Shown here one piece after another: positions 12,206 through 21,900 of a stretch of DNA of 64,000 nucleotides. The stretch is from Halicephalobus mephisto. Taxonomy: Eukaryota; Nematoda; Chromadorea; Rhabditida; Panagrolaimidae. Every line of letters begins with the position of its first letter. The stretch's first letter is position 1. The notes beneath the pieces were generated by a model, which searched no databases, had not been told where the DNA came from, and worked only from the letters and a program-made list of their open reading frames with translations. Position numbers and translations under genes: made by a program. The stretch covers positions 124,001-188,000 of the forward strand of contig SWDT01000027.1 in NCBI GenBank assembly GCA_009193035.1, in the 5' to 3' direction.

Positions 12206-12526
12206 ATGTTGACGTTCTTCGCTCCGGCCACGAAAATTTTCAATCCGCAATTCCTCTATCTGGATCCGTTTCTACCGTGTTCTTCAAACAAGTTCATCCA
12301 GATCCGAGAATCGGAATCTTGCTACAAATCGGTTTCTACCCAAACTCAGCCCGTGGATCACCTGAGGCTACTGGAGGCGGCGATGGAGCTGATTTACGTC
12401 TGCGATCAATTTGGAGCTAAAATCGAACAAAAAAAACGGAAAATGGACCTCCGCAAGAAATCCAAAAATCCGAATTTTTATTTTTGGTCAATTTTAAAAT
12501 TTTCAATTGCTTTGATTTTATTTTAG
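12206..12526 (+). CDS. Small unrecognised protein with C-terminal hydrophobic segment
   Basis: Single-exon frame of 106 residues. The ATG follows a TTTTTTTCAG acceptor by four bases, as expected for a trans-spliced nematode gene, and base composition rises well above the flanking AT-rich DNA until the 3' end. The body is mostly polar with a lysine-rich stretch (EQKKRKMDLRKKSKNPN, about residues 75-91) followed by a terminal hydrophobic segment (FYFWSILKFSIALILF), suggesting a tail-anchored membrane protein. I recognise no family. It could instead be the first exon of a longer gene, but no good downstream exon was found. Confidence 0.45.
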   Translation: MLTFFAPATKIFNPQFLYLDPFLPCSSNKFIQIRESESCYKSVSTQTQPVDHLRLLEAAMELIYVCDQFGAKIEQKKRKMDLRKKSKNPNFYFWSILKFSIALILF

Positions 12527-13844
12527 AATTTTTTTAATTCCAGAGCATTCCGTGTAAATTTATAAATTTTAAATTCGAATTTTTTTGATCCGCAAATTTT
12601 GCATTTTTATAATTAATGAAATTTCCGAAAATTGTTTTTTTACGACCTCAATTACGGTAGTTAAAATTACATAATCTTTGTTTTCAAAGATCAAAGAAGA
12701 ATCCCGACAAGATTAGGATGTTTTCAATTTTCCCGATAAGACAAAAATTTGATCTGCGCGAGAATGTTTTTTGAGGTCGAGAGCCAAGTGGCAACTGTAT
12801 CTGTAGTCCTTGTTTTTGACCAATTGGGACTGGAAATTTGATCAAGGAGAAGCTCCAGTTAGCGGCTTCCCTTTTGTCAACTGAAGGAGATTTACCGCAA
12901 ACCGAGAGTGCCAATTTCAAGAAGTACTTTGAGGTTTCTGAATTTCGTCACTATTTTCGAAAAACCTAAAAAATTCCAAAAAAAATAAATTTTTAAACTT
13001 CCAAAAAAAAAAAATAAATTTTTAAACTTTCAAAAAAAAATAATTTTTTAATAAAGAATAATTTTCAAATTTTTTTTAAAAAATAAATTTTTAAACTTCC
13101 AAAGAAAAATAATTTTATGATAAAAATTAATTTCTAATTTTCAAAAAAAATAAATTTACTTTTTTTAATTTTTGAGATTTCATATATCTGGATATTGAAG
13201 GATATCTGAGATTCTTGTTAAGATTTAGGGAAAGTAAATTTTTAAATTGGAAATTCTTAAAATTTTAGAAATTCCTGAAATTGTCGAAAATTTAGGATTC
13301 TGAAAGTTTTGGAAATTCGTGTCAGGACCATCTTTCAAAAAAATCACTTTTAATTTTTCCATTTTATTTTAATAAGAAAATTAAAAAAATAAATCTAAAA
13401 GTTTTTAGAAAACCCTAAATTCTTGTTGAGATCATTTTGGAGTAACTTTATTTCTTAAATTTTCATAATAATCTGAATTTTTAATTTTCTAAAACCTTCC
13501 AGTGAGTACCCCAGGACCCTTGACCTTTTGCAACTTTAGGGTTACTATCAAATTTTAATATTTCCTCTCCATTTAATCCAAAGTCAAGTGGATCTACTCC
13601 ACTCTCTTGAATAAATTAATTCGTCAATTTCATGCGCGAGATCCGGCTTGTTTATTAATCCGGAAAAGATTGAGATTAATGGAAAAAACACGATAGAACC
13701 ATTTGTAACATCAGTGACTTATGATTCAAGGTCATTTGGGGTTCTGGTGCCTCTGGCTGAGTTTCAATTTGATTGGAAATTATGGTAATTAGGGATATTT
13801 AAAAAACAAAAAGTATTAATTGGAAATTATTAAGAACGTTCAAT
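12527..13844. other. Intergenic, mixed composition
   Basis: 12680-12940 is GC-richer and unique. 12950-13160 is a run of CAAAAAAAATAAATTTTTAA-type repeats. 13490-13790 is again GC-richer, with motifs such as CATGCGCGAGATCCGG. No coding frame or RNA gene could be supported. Confidence 0.4.
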
Positions 13845-13916
13845 TTCGGCTAATAGTGTAGTGGTTAAAATGCACGACTGCCATGCGCGAGACCCGGGTT
13901 CGGTTCGCAGCCGAAA
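13845..13916 (+). pseudogene. Degenerate tRNA-like sequence (Gly/Asp-like)
   Basis: The block resembles a tRNA from end to end. It has a seven-base acceptor stem (TTCGGCT with AGCCGAA), a D-arm like AGTGTAGTGGTTAAAATGC with an A-box match, a GCC triplet in the anticodon position and a GGGTTCGG B-box-like T-arm. The anticodon stem pairs at only about three of five positions and the T-stem is disrupted. It is most likely a decayed tRNA gene or a tRNA-derived SINE head. Confidence 0.5.
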
Positions 13917-14440
13917 AAGTTTAATTTTAAACTCATGTGACAAATCGGTCAAAAAAGATCTTTCCCGTCAGCCCGCTTATAACTGAATTTCGCCTCAGGC
14001 AAGATAAACTCTCCAGCAAAAAGTGTTTTTTACAGATTGTTACCCGACCAGATTTGCCCTAGATTACGAGGGAATGACACCCGAAAACAAGTTAATTAAG
14101 ACAGTCACCTTTGTTTTGAAATTTGTCAAGACGGGCAGCTGTCGGATTGGCAAGTGGCCAGTTACAGTATCCCGAGGAGTGCGCGGGTTGAGAAAGAACT
14201 GGTTTGGATGACCTACTTTAGCTCAATTTCTAGGTTTTTCGGAAAATTTATCACAACAAAGATCTTTCAAAATGTTTTTAATTGCGAAATTATGAAATCT
14301 ACTAAACGAAATTCGGGAGAATTTTTTGCGTTATTTTTACTCTTTTAATAAAAATAAAGATTAAATTAAATTGGATTGATAAGGACTATTTTTTTGAACA
14401 TTTGGGTCTTGGCCAACGTCTGCCTTCAAAAAACGACTAT
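13917..14440. other. Intergenic flank of tRNA-like and tRNA loci
   Basis: GC-richer to about 14220, then AT-rich. Two short plus-strand open frames carry no recognisable domain. Confidence 0.4.
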
Positions 14441-14495
14441 TTCCAAGGACAGGAAGAAGGGAATTTTTAAGTTCATGGTTGGAGGGCTGGAGCAA

Positions 14496-14567
14496 GCCCG
14501 GTTAGCTCAGTCGGTAGAGCACCAGACTCTTAATCTGGCTGTCGCGGGTTCGAGCCCGCATCGGGCT
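14496..14567 (+). tRNA. tRNA-Lys(CTT), one-base deletion in the T-arm
   Basis: Cloverleaf with acceptor GCCCGGT pairing ATCGGGC, D-arm TAGCTCAGTCGGTAGAGC and anticodon arm CCAGA-CTCTTAA-TCTGG (anticodon CTT, lysine). The T-arm reads GCGGG TTCGAG CCCGC, one C shorter than the mirror copy at 15311-15383, leaving a six-base T-loop. The discriminator base would be T, unusual for tRNA-Lys, where G is usual. A TTTTTT run just downstream can serve as the Pol III terminator. It could be a functional variant, a young pseudogene or a homopolymer sequencing error. Confidence 0.8.
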
Positions 14568-14688
14568 ACATTTTTTCCAGTTCCATGAAAATTACAAAAA
14601 CACTCATATAACCACCAAAAAACATTCTTACTCTTTTTTTTCGAAATTCCTCGTTAATTTGTCAATTTTTAGAAATAGCAATTATTTT

Positions 14689-15190
14689 AATTTCTTAAAA
14701 CTTTGTGGTTATGAATATTGAACGTTGTCCTTGGAATAATTTTCCCAAATTCATATATTTTAAACAAAAAATCGTACAAAACAATGAAAATAACGACTTG
14801 TCCATCTGCGGATTTTTATGTCCATTTTCGATTCAGTGAGTTTTTGATGTTGGTGACAGTCGTCTTTGAATTTAGTCCATTGAATAAATTATCTTGTTTT
14901 TTATAAGAACAGCAATTATTGACCTTGGAAGGACAGGATTGCCAAGTTCCCATAATTGTTCCGAACAGGAAGCGCCAATCTGGCCCCGAAAAGACAAAAG
15001 TGGCAGTCATTTGAGACCAAGTTGCGAGAACAAGCCACCCGGCTGGGAATCTTCCCGAAATAACAATCGGCGGATCCAAAGAAGGACCGCAAATTAAGTA
15101 ATCCGAAGGTTCTTGGTTTTCGGACAGCTTCCTGACTCGTATTTATCCAAGGTCAAACTTGGGAACTCTGCATAAACAAATATTAAGGTT
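14689..15190. other. Spacer between tRNA inverted-repeat arms
   Basis: About 500 bases, GC-richer from 14880 to 15170. Overlapping frames on both strands (about 60-87 codons) have no recognisable product. No gene called. Confidence 0.4.
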
Positions 15191-15310
15191 GGAATAATTG
15201 CTATTTCTAAAATTGACAAATTAACGAGGAATTTCGAAAAAAAAGAGTAAGAATGTTTTTTGGTGGTTATATGAGTGTTTTTGTAATTTTCATGGAACTG
15301 GAAAAAATGT

Positions 15311-15383
15311 AGCCCGATGCGGGGCTCGAACCCGCGACAGCCAGATTAAGAGTCTGGTGCTCTACCGACTGAGCTAACCGGGC
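15311..15383 (-). tRNA. tRNA-Lys(CTT)
   Basis: Intact mirror copy of the plus-strand tRNA. All stems pair, the T-loop is the normal seven bases (TTCGAGC) closed by GCGGG/CCCGC, and the anticodon loop is CTCTTAA (CTT, lysine). A-box TAGCTCAGTCGG and B-box GGTTCGAGCCC are present. The genomic discriminator base is T rather than the usual G of tRNA-Lys. A T-run follows on the minus strand. Confidence 0.9.
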
Positions 15384-15438
15384 TTGCTCCTGCCCGCCAA
15401 CCATGAACTTAAAAATTCCCTTCTTCCTGTCCTTGGAA

Positions 15439-16046
15439 AAGACATTTTTTATTTTTGTTAACTTTCCGATTCCAAACAAACAAATGATCCGAGAGTTAAC
15501 GGACATCTGATTTAGCACGCGCCCGGGCATATTCTCTACAAGGTCATTTTTTGTCCCGAATCTTGAAAAAATAAATTTTATAAACGAAATCGTCAGTTAT
15601 TTTTGTCCAAAAATCAACAAATTTCTTTTTATTTATTTTATTTAGATCAAAAAAGGATCATAAAATTTTGCTCAAAGCAATTTTCATTTTTCACTTTCTT
15701 TGCGGGTTTTTGAAAAAGGAACATTATGCAAATTGCGCAATGCAACAAGCCTTCTGACAAGTTGATGAATTGTCTGTCTCCAGAATCCAGTAAAGAAATC
15801 AAAAAACCAAATTTTTCGCGCATTCAGAAAAGATTTATTGCAGTCGAGAATCATGGATGCAACAAGTTCAAAGATGTGCCGACTGAAAACAGTTTAGCCG
15901 GATGAGATCAGCCGGATTTATTTTTTGGGGAAGAACTGTAATTAATTCGAGGTTGGATGGTTTATCTGGAAGCCAATTGAGCGAATGGCCAAAAACAAAG
16001 ACTAAATTCGGAAATCCAAACCTAGGTAGTCCTTGATTTCGCCGAA
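15439..16046. other. Intergenic, no gene seen
   Basis: AT-rich to 15710, then a GC-richer unique island (15720-16040) without a convincing frame, directly bordering hairpin cluster D. Confidence 0.4.
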
Positions 16047-16712
16047 AGGATAGTGACTGGGAGTGGACACTATCCACGAATGGAAGTAGGACAGTTTTAT
16101 ACGGAAAAGTTGTTTTAAAACATTCAGAAAGTGATTAAAAAATTTTTTGCATGGTTCTGCACACTATTCATGATTCATATAACAACGGTTTTGACGGAAA
16201 ATCAGCTTTAACAACAAAATTGGATAGTGACTGAAAAAAGACAATTTTTGCATAATATTAGACACTATCCAAAATTGCTATCGAAACCTTTTTCAACCAA
16301 AAATCAGCCTCAATAGCAAAATTGAATAGTGACTGAAAAAGGACAATTTTTGCATAATATTATACACTATCCAAGATTAACAGCGAAACCTTTTTCAACC
16401 AAAAATCAGCTTCAACAGCAAAATTGGATAGTGACTGAGAAATTTTTATTTTTAGATACTATCCGAAACTTGTATTCGAACAGTTTTCTTCCAACCAAAG
16501 TCAGCTCTAAAATAATTATGGATAGTGACTGAAAAGGATGACTTATTGTCACTCTCCAAAATTGCTGTTGGAACGGTTTTTGGATAGCAAAAAACCACCC
16601 AATAACTTACTAAGAAGATCAATAAATTTCGTAATTATTTATTTCCCACAGTCACTCTCCAAAATGATCAAATTTTTTTTAAAATTATTTTTCGTCGATT
16701 TAAGTCACTATC
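16047..16712. repeat. GGATAGTGACT hairpin array, cluster D
   Basis: About seven to eight units. A homogeneous sub-array near 16220-16440 has units of about 115 bases: GGATAGTGACTGAAAAA, TTTTTGCATAATATTA, CACTATCC, then AACCTTTTTCAACCAAAAAT and AGCAAAATT. Further units diverge toward both ends. Confidence 0.9.
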
Positions 16713-17087
16713 CGTTTCTACTAAAGTAACCCCGTATTTCGTCACTGTGAAGTTCATAAATTTTCACAACAACTGTTGCAAAACTTTTTGACAAAACTGT
16801 CAGAAATATTTCGAAGCAAATGTTCCATTTTCGAGGAACAATGAGAAAATCCATAATTGAGTTGACAATTGACCCCATAAATAATATTGCGTGCCAAGAG
16901 TCCCGGACAATCTGTTTTCCCGCGAAATCTGTCAACCAACTGCAACAGTTGGTTTTTGGGCATATTTTATGGTTATTACAAGTGCTTCGAGAATTGGTGT
17001 CAAATTATCCGGATGAAATGTCATAGCAGCTGTTTTTAGAAATGAGGGATTTGCAGCGGGAGAAATGAATATCTAATAGAAAATCTG
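16713..17087. other. Unique island between hairpin arrays
   Basis: Moderately GC-rich sequence (16770-17030), open on both strands for about 70 codons, no recognisable product. It contains CGCGAAATCTGTCAACC and ACTGCAACAGTTGG, a short palindrome. Confidence 0.4.
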
Positions 17088-17920
17088 GATAGTGACTGGA
17101 GGAGATAATCAAGTACCTAAAACAGTCACTATCCGACTATTTCTCGAGTTGCTTTTTTAATTCCGAAAAAAACCACTCCATAAATCGTCTAGATAGTGAC
17201 TAAAATGGAAAACTACTGTTTAACTTAGTCACTATCCTGACAATTTCTACGGTAGTTTGGATTCTTGGAAAATAGTTCAACTATTAGATTTGGATAGTGA
17301 CTGACAAAGATAACTAATTGTCTAGAACAGTCACTATCCAACGATTTCTAGAGCTGGTTTTCTCACTTCAAAAACAGCTCCATAAATTGTCTAGATAGTG
17401 ACTGAGAAACTATAAAAGTCATTCTATTTAGTCACTATCCTAACAGTTTTAGGCGATTTTCAATTTATAAAAAAATCATCCAAATACAAACTTGGATAGT
17501 GACTGACAAAGATAACTAATTGTCTAGAACAGTCACTATCCAACGATTTGTAGAGCTGTTTTTCTCACTTCAAAAACAGCTCCATAAATTGTCTAGATAG
17601 TGACTGAGAAACTATAAAAGTCATTCTATTTAGTCACTATCCTAACAGTTTTAGGCGATTTTCAATTTATAAAAAAATCATCCAAATACAAACTTGGATA
17701 GTAACTGACAAAGATAACTAATTGTCTAGAACAGTCACTATCCAACGATTTGTAGAGCTGGTTTTCTCACTTCAAAAACAGCTCCATAAATTGTCTAGAT
17801 AGTGACTGAGAAACTATAAAAATCATCCTATCCTGGCAATTTCTGTATTTTTGTATATTTTTAAAAATTGCATAGTGACTAAACAGAATATAAAGGTTCT
17901 CATTTCCAGTCACTATCCAT
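17088..17920. repeat. GGATAGTGACT hairpin array, cluster E, about 202-bp higher-order repeat
   Basis: Nine or so hairpins. From 17290 a composite of two different hairpins plus the AAAACAGCTCCATAAATTGT spacer repeats nearly identically at about 17290, 17491 and 17694. The composite is the reverse complement of the unit seen in cluster B (8000-8255), so the same parent unit exists in both orientations 9 kb apart. Confidence 0.9.
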
Positions 17921-19015
17921 TTATCTTTCTCTTTTTTCAACGTCAATTTTACTGTTGTAAAACCTCTATTATTCCATTTTTATTTTCACTTTTTCATCAT
18001 TGCCTTTCCTGGACGAAAATCTCAGAAATCCGAACAAAGGATCCAGAATCATAAACAAGTCCATGAAAATTTTCGTATTTTATGAATATTTCAGCTACAA
18101 AACCAATTAGATTTCACATTTTTGGACAAAATAAAATTTCAGATCTAGACCTCCCGGATCGGCAAAAGACAAAGTCAATCCATCACAGAAGATTCTTAAA
18201 AATGAGTGATGTCGGCAAAAAAACAAAAAATAAAAATTCGCGGGTGGCCGATTCGGGGGAATTCTGGAAGAAAACTGGATCTGAAGTTGACATCAGGAAA
18301 TGGATGACGGTCGTTTGAAGGTTAATGACGACAAAAAACAAAAAAATTAATTATGTAATTCGAAATTTCGAAATCAACTTTTAGAATAAAATGAATTTTA
18401 ATTTAAAAATAAAAAATAAAAAATAAAAAATAAAAATAAAATAAATTTTAATTTAAAAATAAAAAATAAAAATAAAAATAAAATAAAATAAGTTTTAATT
18501 TAAAAATAAAAATTCTAAAAAAAAAACTTTTTTGTAAAAATTGAAAAAAATTTTTTAATAAATTATTTTGAAGAAAATTTTTAAAAAAATTTAATTTTTT
18601 TTTATTTTTACAGAATTCTGAAAGATTTTAGAAGTTTTTGTGATTTTTGAGATTTCTAGAATCTTCCATGGAATTTTAGAATAATCTGAATATTCACATA
18701 ATATCCCACAAGTCTCCAGAAGTTTCTACAAAATTTTCAAAGATTTTTAATTTTCTATAAAAATCTATATTAAAAAATCTACATTAAAAACAAAACAAAA
18801 AATCACGAATTTTAAAATTATCTTGATTTCTTGACACGAAAATGACAAGGATCTTTTTCGTTATAAATTATACGTTAACTTTTCTCATTAAATTAAAAAA
18901 TTCCAGTTTTCGTCAAATCCAAACTTTTCCTCTCGACCTCAATTTTCTCATTTAATCTTATCTTTTCTCCGCGACCTCACTTTTTGTCATTTTCAAAAAA
19001 CTTTCATTTTTCAAC
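17921..19015. other. Upstream region of the sulfotransferase-like gene
   Basis: 18080-18320 contains an open frame of about 78 codons preceded by a TTTCAG, without recognisable product. 18350-18620 is A/T simple repeat (AAAAATAAAAAATAAAA units). 18645-18670 has a TTCTAGAATCTTC block that fits a three-unit heat-shock element. 18900-19015 is the probable promoter/5' UTR, with TTTCAAAAAACTTTCATTTT just before the ATG. Confidence 0.4.
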
Positions 19016-21084
19016 ATGATCCAAGAATATAAAAAACGATCCTGTATAGGCCAGTTTTTCGCTGCCGTCAAAGATGGGACTAAGTTGATACTGTATTTGA
19101 CTGTAATTCTTTCTGTTTCGTATTTCTTCTATTACATGTTTCATGATTTCGTAATGTCGATATTGCTGAAGAACACTGCAAAGGAAACGAGGATCTGCGG
19201 GACCGGGAGACACGAGTGCCTGGCTCCGTTCAGGAAACAATCTCCTTTGATTTACGTAAGTTAAAGACTAAAGTTTGAATAACATGGATAACGACCAGAA
19301 CTGTCGAGTTTCGAACTAGTTCAAGTCGGAAAATCGAAAATTCCGAATTCAAATTGATTTAATATTATGAAAACACAAGTTAATATTGAATATGTGCTTT
19401 GTGGTGGGATTCTCGCCACGAAAGATTCCGAACAAATAAATCCCCATAGCCAGAACTGTCGATTTCGATCTAATTCGATTTTGAAAAATCGAATTCGAAT
19501 CGATTTAATTCAATTCGAAAAATTCAAAAATCTAAAAAATTCGAAAAATCGGCAATTCTGGTCCTGATTTAAACCAAATTAATTTGATTTTAAAATCGAA
19601 AATTTCAAAAAATTAACAGCTCTAATAATGACTAAAAATAAATTATTCTAATTAATTGCTGTTTTTGAAGATAAAAAATATTATATTAGTAGAGAACAGC
19701 TCCAACAGTGATTGTGGATAGTGATTAAAAAATTTGAAATTAATCACTATCCTATTATTTTACTGAAACTGATTTTCCATCTGTGGAAGACAGTCCCACA
19801 GATTACTTGGATAGTGACTAGAAAAAACATTCAATTGCTCAAATCAGTCACTATCTAGACAATTTCTAGAGCGGTTTTTTCATTAATAAAACAGCTTCAG
19901 TAGGATACTAGGATAGTGACTGACAGTGTTCAAAATTAATCACTATTTTATTATTTTACTACAACTTCTTGACAGAGAAAATCATTCTCTAGATTTTATA
20001 GATAGTGATTAAATAATACAAGAAATTGTTCTAATCAGTCACTATCCTGACAATTTCTGCAGCGATTTTTGATAATTAAAAATATCGTAAATAAGTAATC
20101 ATGATTAATGTTCTAGGTTTCGCCACAACATAAATTAGCCACTTTTGCTATCCACAAGAACATCGGAAACATGACGAAGGGCACCATGTGTTATCTTTTT
20201 GATCAGCAGTTATCCACATCAGATTTCCCTACTTTTGAAGATTACGCCGGATCTCTGGAATGCTGGGAAAATGCCACTAATTTCTATTCTGATTTCGATA
20301 GTTTGTTGTTCGATTATCCGGACTTCAATCAGGATCCCGAATGGAAATTGTTCATTTTGACCAGGGACCCGATTGAACGGTTAATCAACGGATACGTCGA
20401 CAAATGCCACAGGTAATTTTAAAATTAGTAAAAATTTAATTTTTTAAAATAATACAAAAATCAAAGTCTATGTTTCTAAAATTCTAAATTCAATTTTATT
20501 TAAATTTTTAAAAATAAAAAAAATTTCGATTTTTTTAAAAAATATCTTTTGTAATTTTTTTATTTTTTTAAGAAATATTTTTTAAAATTTTTTAGGTTTT
20601 TTATAAAATTATGAAATTTAATTTTTTCAGAAATCCTCCGGAACTTCCTCAATGTGGAAGCGACTTTTCGGAATTCATCAGCAACCTTCACAAACACCTC
20701 CTCAAGGCCTCCGACGGCATAGAACCGATCCCGACGGATATCTTTATTCAGAATTTTTCGCCGCAAACATGGCAATGTGATTTTCAAAGGACTTTCAGAA
20801 AATTAATCCCTATCAAATACAGCTCAGAACCTGGGAAAGAAGCCAGATTCTTTGAGGATTTCACAAATCTCCTGAAATCAGCGAAAGTATCGAAAGCAGA
20901 TTTGGATTACATCACGAATCAGTTCACAACGAAGAACTCTAAAGAATCGAAAATCAACACTTCAGAAATGGTCCATTCGGTGACGGCGGAGTTGATGGGA
21001 AATCAGAAGCTTCTGAAAAAAGTTATCCAAGTGTACTTTTATGACTTTGTCTTACTCGGATATCACTTCCCTATTGAATATTAA
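19016..21084 (+). CDS. Nematode carbohydrate sulfotransferase-like protein
   Basis: Predicted type II membrane protein of 329 residues from exons 19016..19255, 20117..20412 and 20631..21084, in phase. A short basic cytosolic tail (about residues 1-25) is followed by a membrane anchor (LILYLTVILSVSYFFYYMF). The lumenal part carries ATFAIHKNIGNMTKGTMCYL near residue 88, where the 5'-phosphosulfate-binding loop of the family is expected, and LFILTRDPIERLINGYVDKC near 165, the conserved RDP..R....Y block before the 3'-phosphate region. The C-terminus VYFYDFVLLGYHF is typical of the expanded nematode Sulfotransfer_2-like family. It likely transfers sulfate from PAPS to a glycan in the Golgi; the substrate is unknown. 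The first-exon ATG is the only one giving the anchor. AATAAA overlaps the stop codon region. Confidence 0.8.
19718..20046. repeat. GGATAGTGACT hairpin array, cluster F
   Basis: About four diverged units inside intron 1 of the sulfotransferase-like gene, with GATAGTGACT / AGTCACTATCC arms and CAGCTCCA or CAGCTTCA spacers. Copies are more mutated than in clusters D and E. Confidence 0.85.
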
Positions 21085-21340
21085 ATAAAACAAAAATTCA
21101 AAAACAGCTGTAGAAATTGCGAAGATAGTGACTGGAAATAACAGTTTTCACAAAAGTTTCAAAAACTCAATAAAAATTTTTAGAATAACTCATTCAAATA
21201 TTTTTACACTTTTATTTTATTCGGACACCATTTCTTTATCAAATATTAAGTAAAATAAAAATTCAAAAACAGCTGTAGAAATTGCGAGGATAGTGACTGG
21301 AAATAACAGTTTTTATAAAAGTTTCAGAAATCCCCAGCAA
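21048..21340. repeat. Tandem duplication covering the sulfotransferase 3' end
   Basis: Bases about 21044-21160 recur at about 21205-21330: the last codons of the gene, its TAA/AATAAA, then AAAAACAGCTGTAGAAATTGCG and AGGATAGTGACTGGAAATAA. The second copy no longer encodes the protein end. Each copy carries a single hairpin half (cluster G). Confidence 0.8.
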
Positions 21341-21900
21341 TCTTTCTTACAAATTCCATCGTTCTTAAACTTCTTTTAACCTACTGTATTCTTATGAAAT
21401 TAAATTTTTTATGACTAAAACACCATAAAAACTGAAAATTCAGAAATTTTCCAAAATTTGATAAAAATTTCTGAAATTTTAGTTTTTACAAATTCTCTAA
21501 AAAATTTAAAATATGGTGAAAAAAGTTAAAATAATTTACTTTTTTATTTTTCACAATAGTGTAATTTTAGACACTATCCAAATTTGCAGTAATGGAGCTT
21601 GGCAATCTGTCAAAAACGCCAAAGGACAGTTGCAGTTGTTTCAATTTTTTTCGGTTTTGTTACTTTACACTTCTAATTTCCCCAATTTTATTTTTTTTCG
21701 ATTCCTAAATCCTTCGTCCCATTCCGATCTCCCTGTAGGGACGTTTAATCTTGTCATTCCGTTCCGAGTTTGTTTTTTTTATCGATTTTGTTTATGACGC
21801 AACTTTGCCCAATATTAGGTTCCTCGGCTCACGCAATATTATCTATTTTCTTTTCATTGTTTACCGAAGTATTTTTCAGGAATCTCCTCTGTCTTGCCAA
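21341..21900. other. Upstream region of aspartyl-tRNA synthetase
   Basis: AT-rich, becoming less so from 21600. A TTTTTCAG acceptor at about 21872-21879 lies 21 bases before the ATG and is the likely spliced-leader site. No separate gene seen. Confidence 0.5.

Larger units (their letters stand above)
14441..15438. repeat. Large inverted repeat with a tRNA gene in each arm
   Basis: Bases 14441-14688 are almost exactly reverse-complementary to 15191-15438 (arms about 248 bp, spacer about 500 bp). The identity covers flanks on both sides of the tRNA, for example AGGAAGAAGGGAATTTTTAA before it and CTCATATAACCACCAAAAAA after it. The arms are much more similar than other repeats here, so the duplication is recent or kept similar by gene conversion. 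Confidence 0.9.

Noticed and set aside
15267..15530. 87-codon minus-strand ORF over the tRNA, and its mirror at 14376-14588
   Set aside because: Both read through tRNA genes in the inverted repeat; not protein coding.
16047..17920. Reading the hairpin arrays as clustered snoRNA, miRNA or tRNA genes
   Set aside because: Loops and spacers vary, arms are only 11 bp, and there are no C/D or H/ACA boxes or Pol III boxes; a repeat family explains them better.
18082..18318. Plus-strand 78-codon ORF upstream of the sulfotransferase-like gene
   Set aside because: Follows a TTTCAG but shows no domain and ends without poly(A) context; chance frame is likely.
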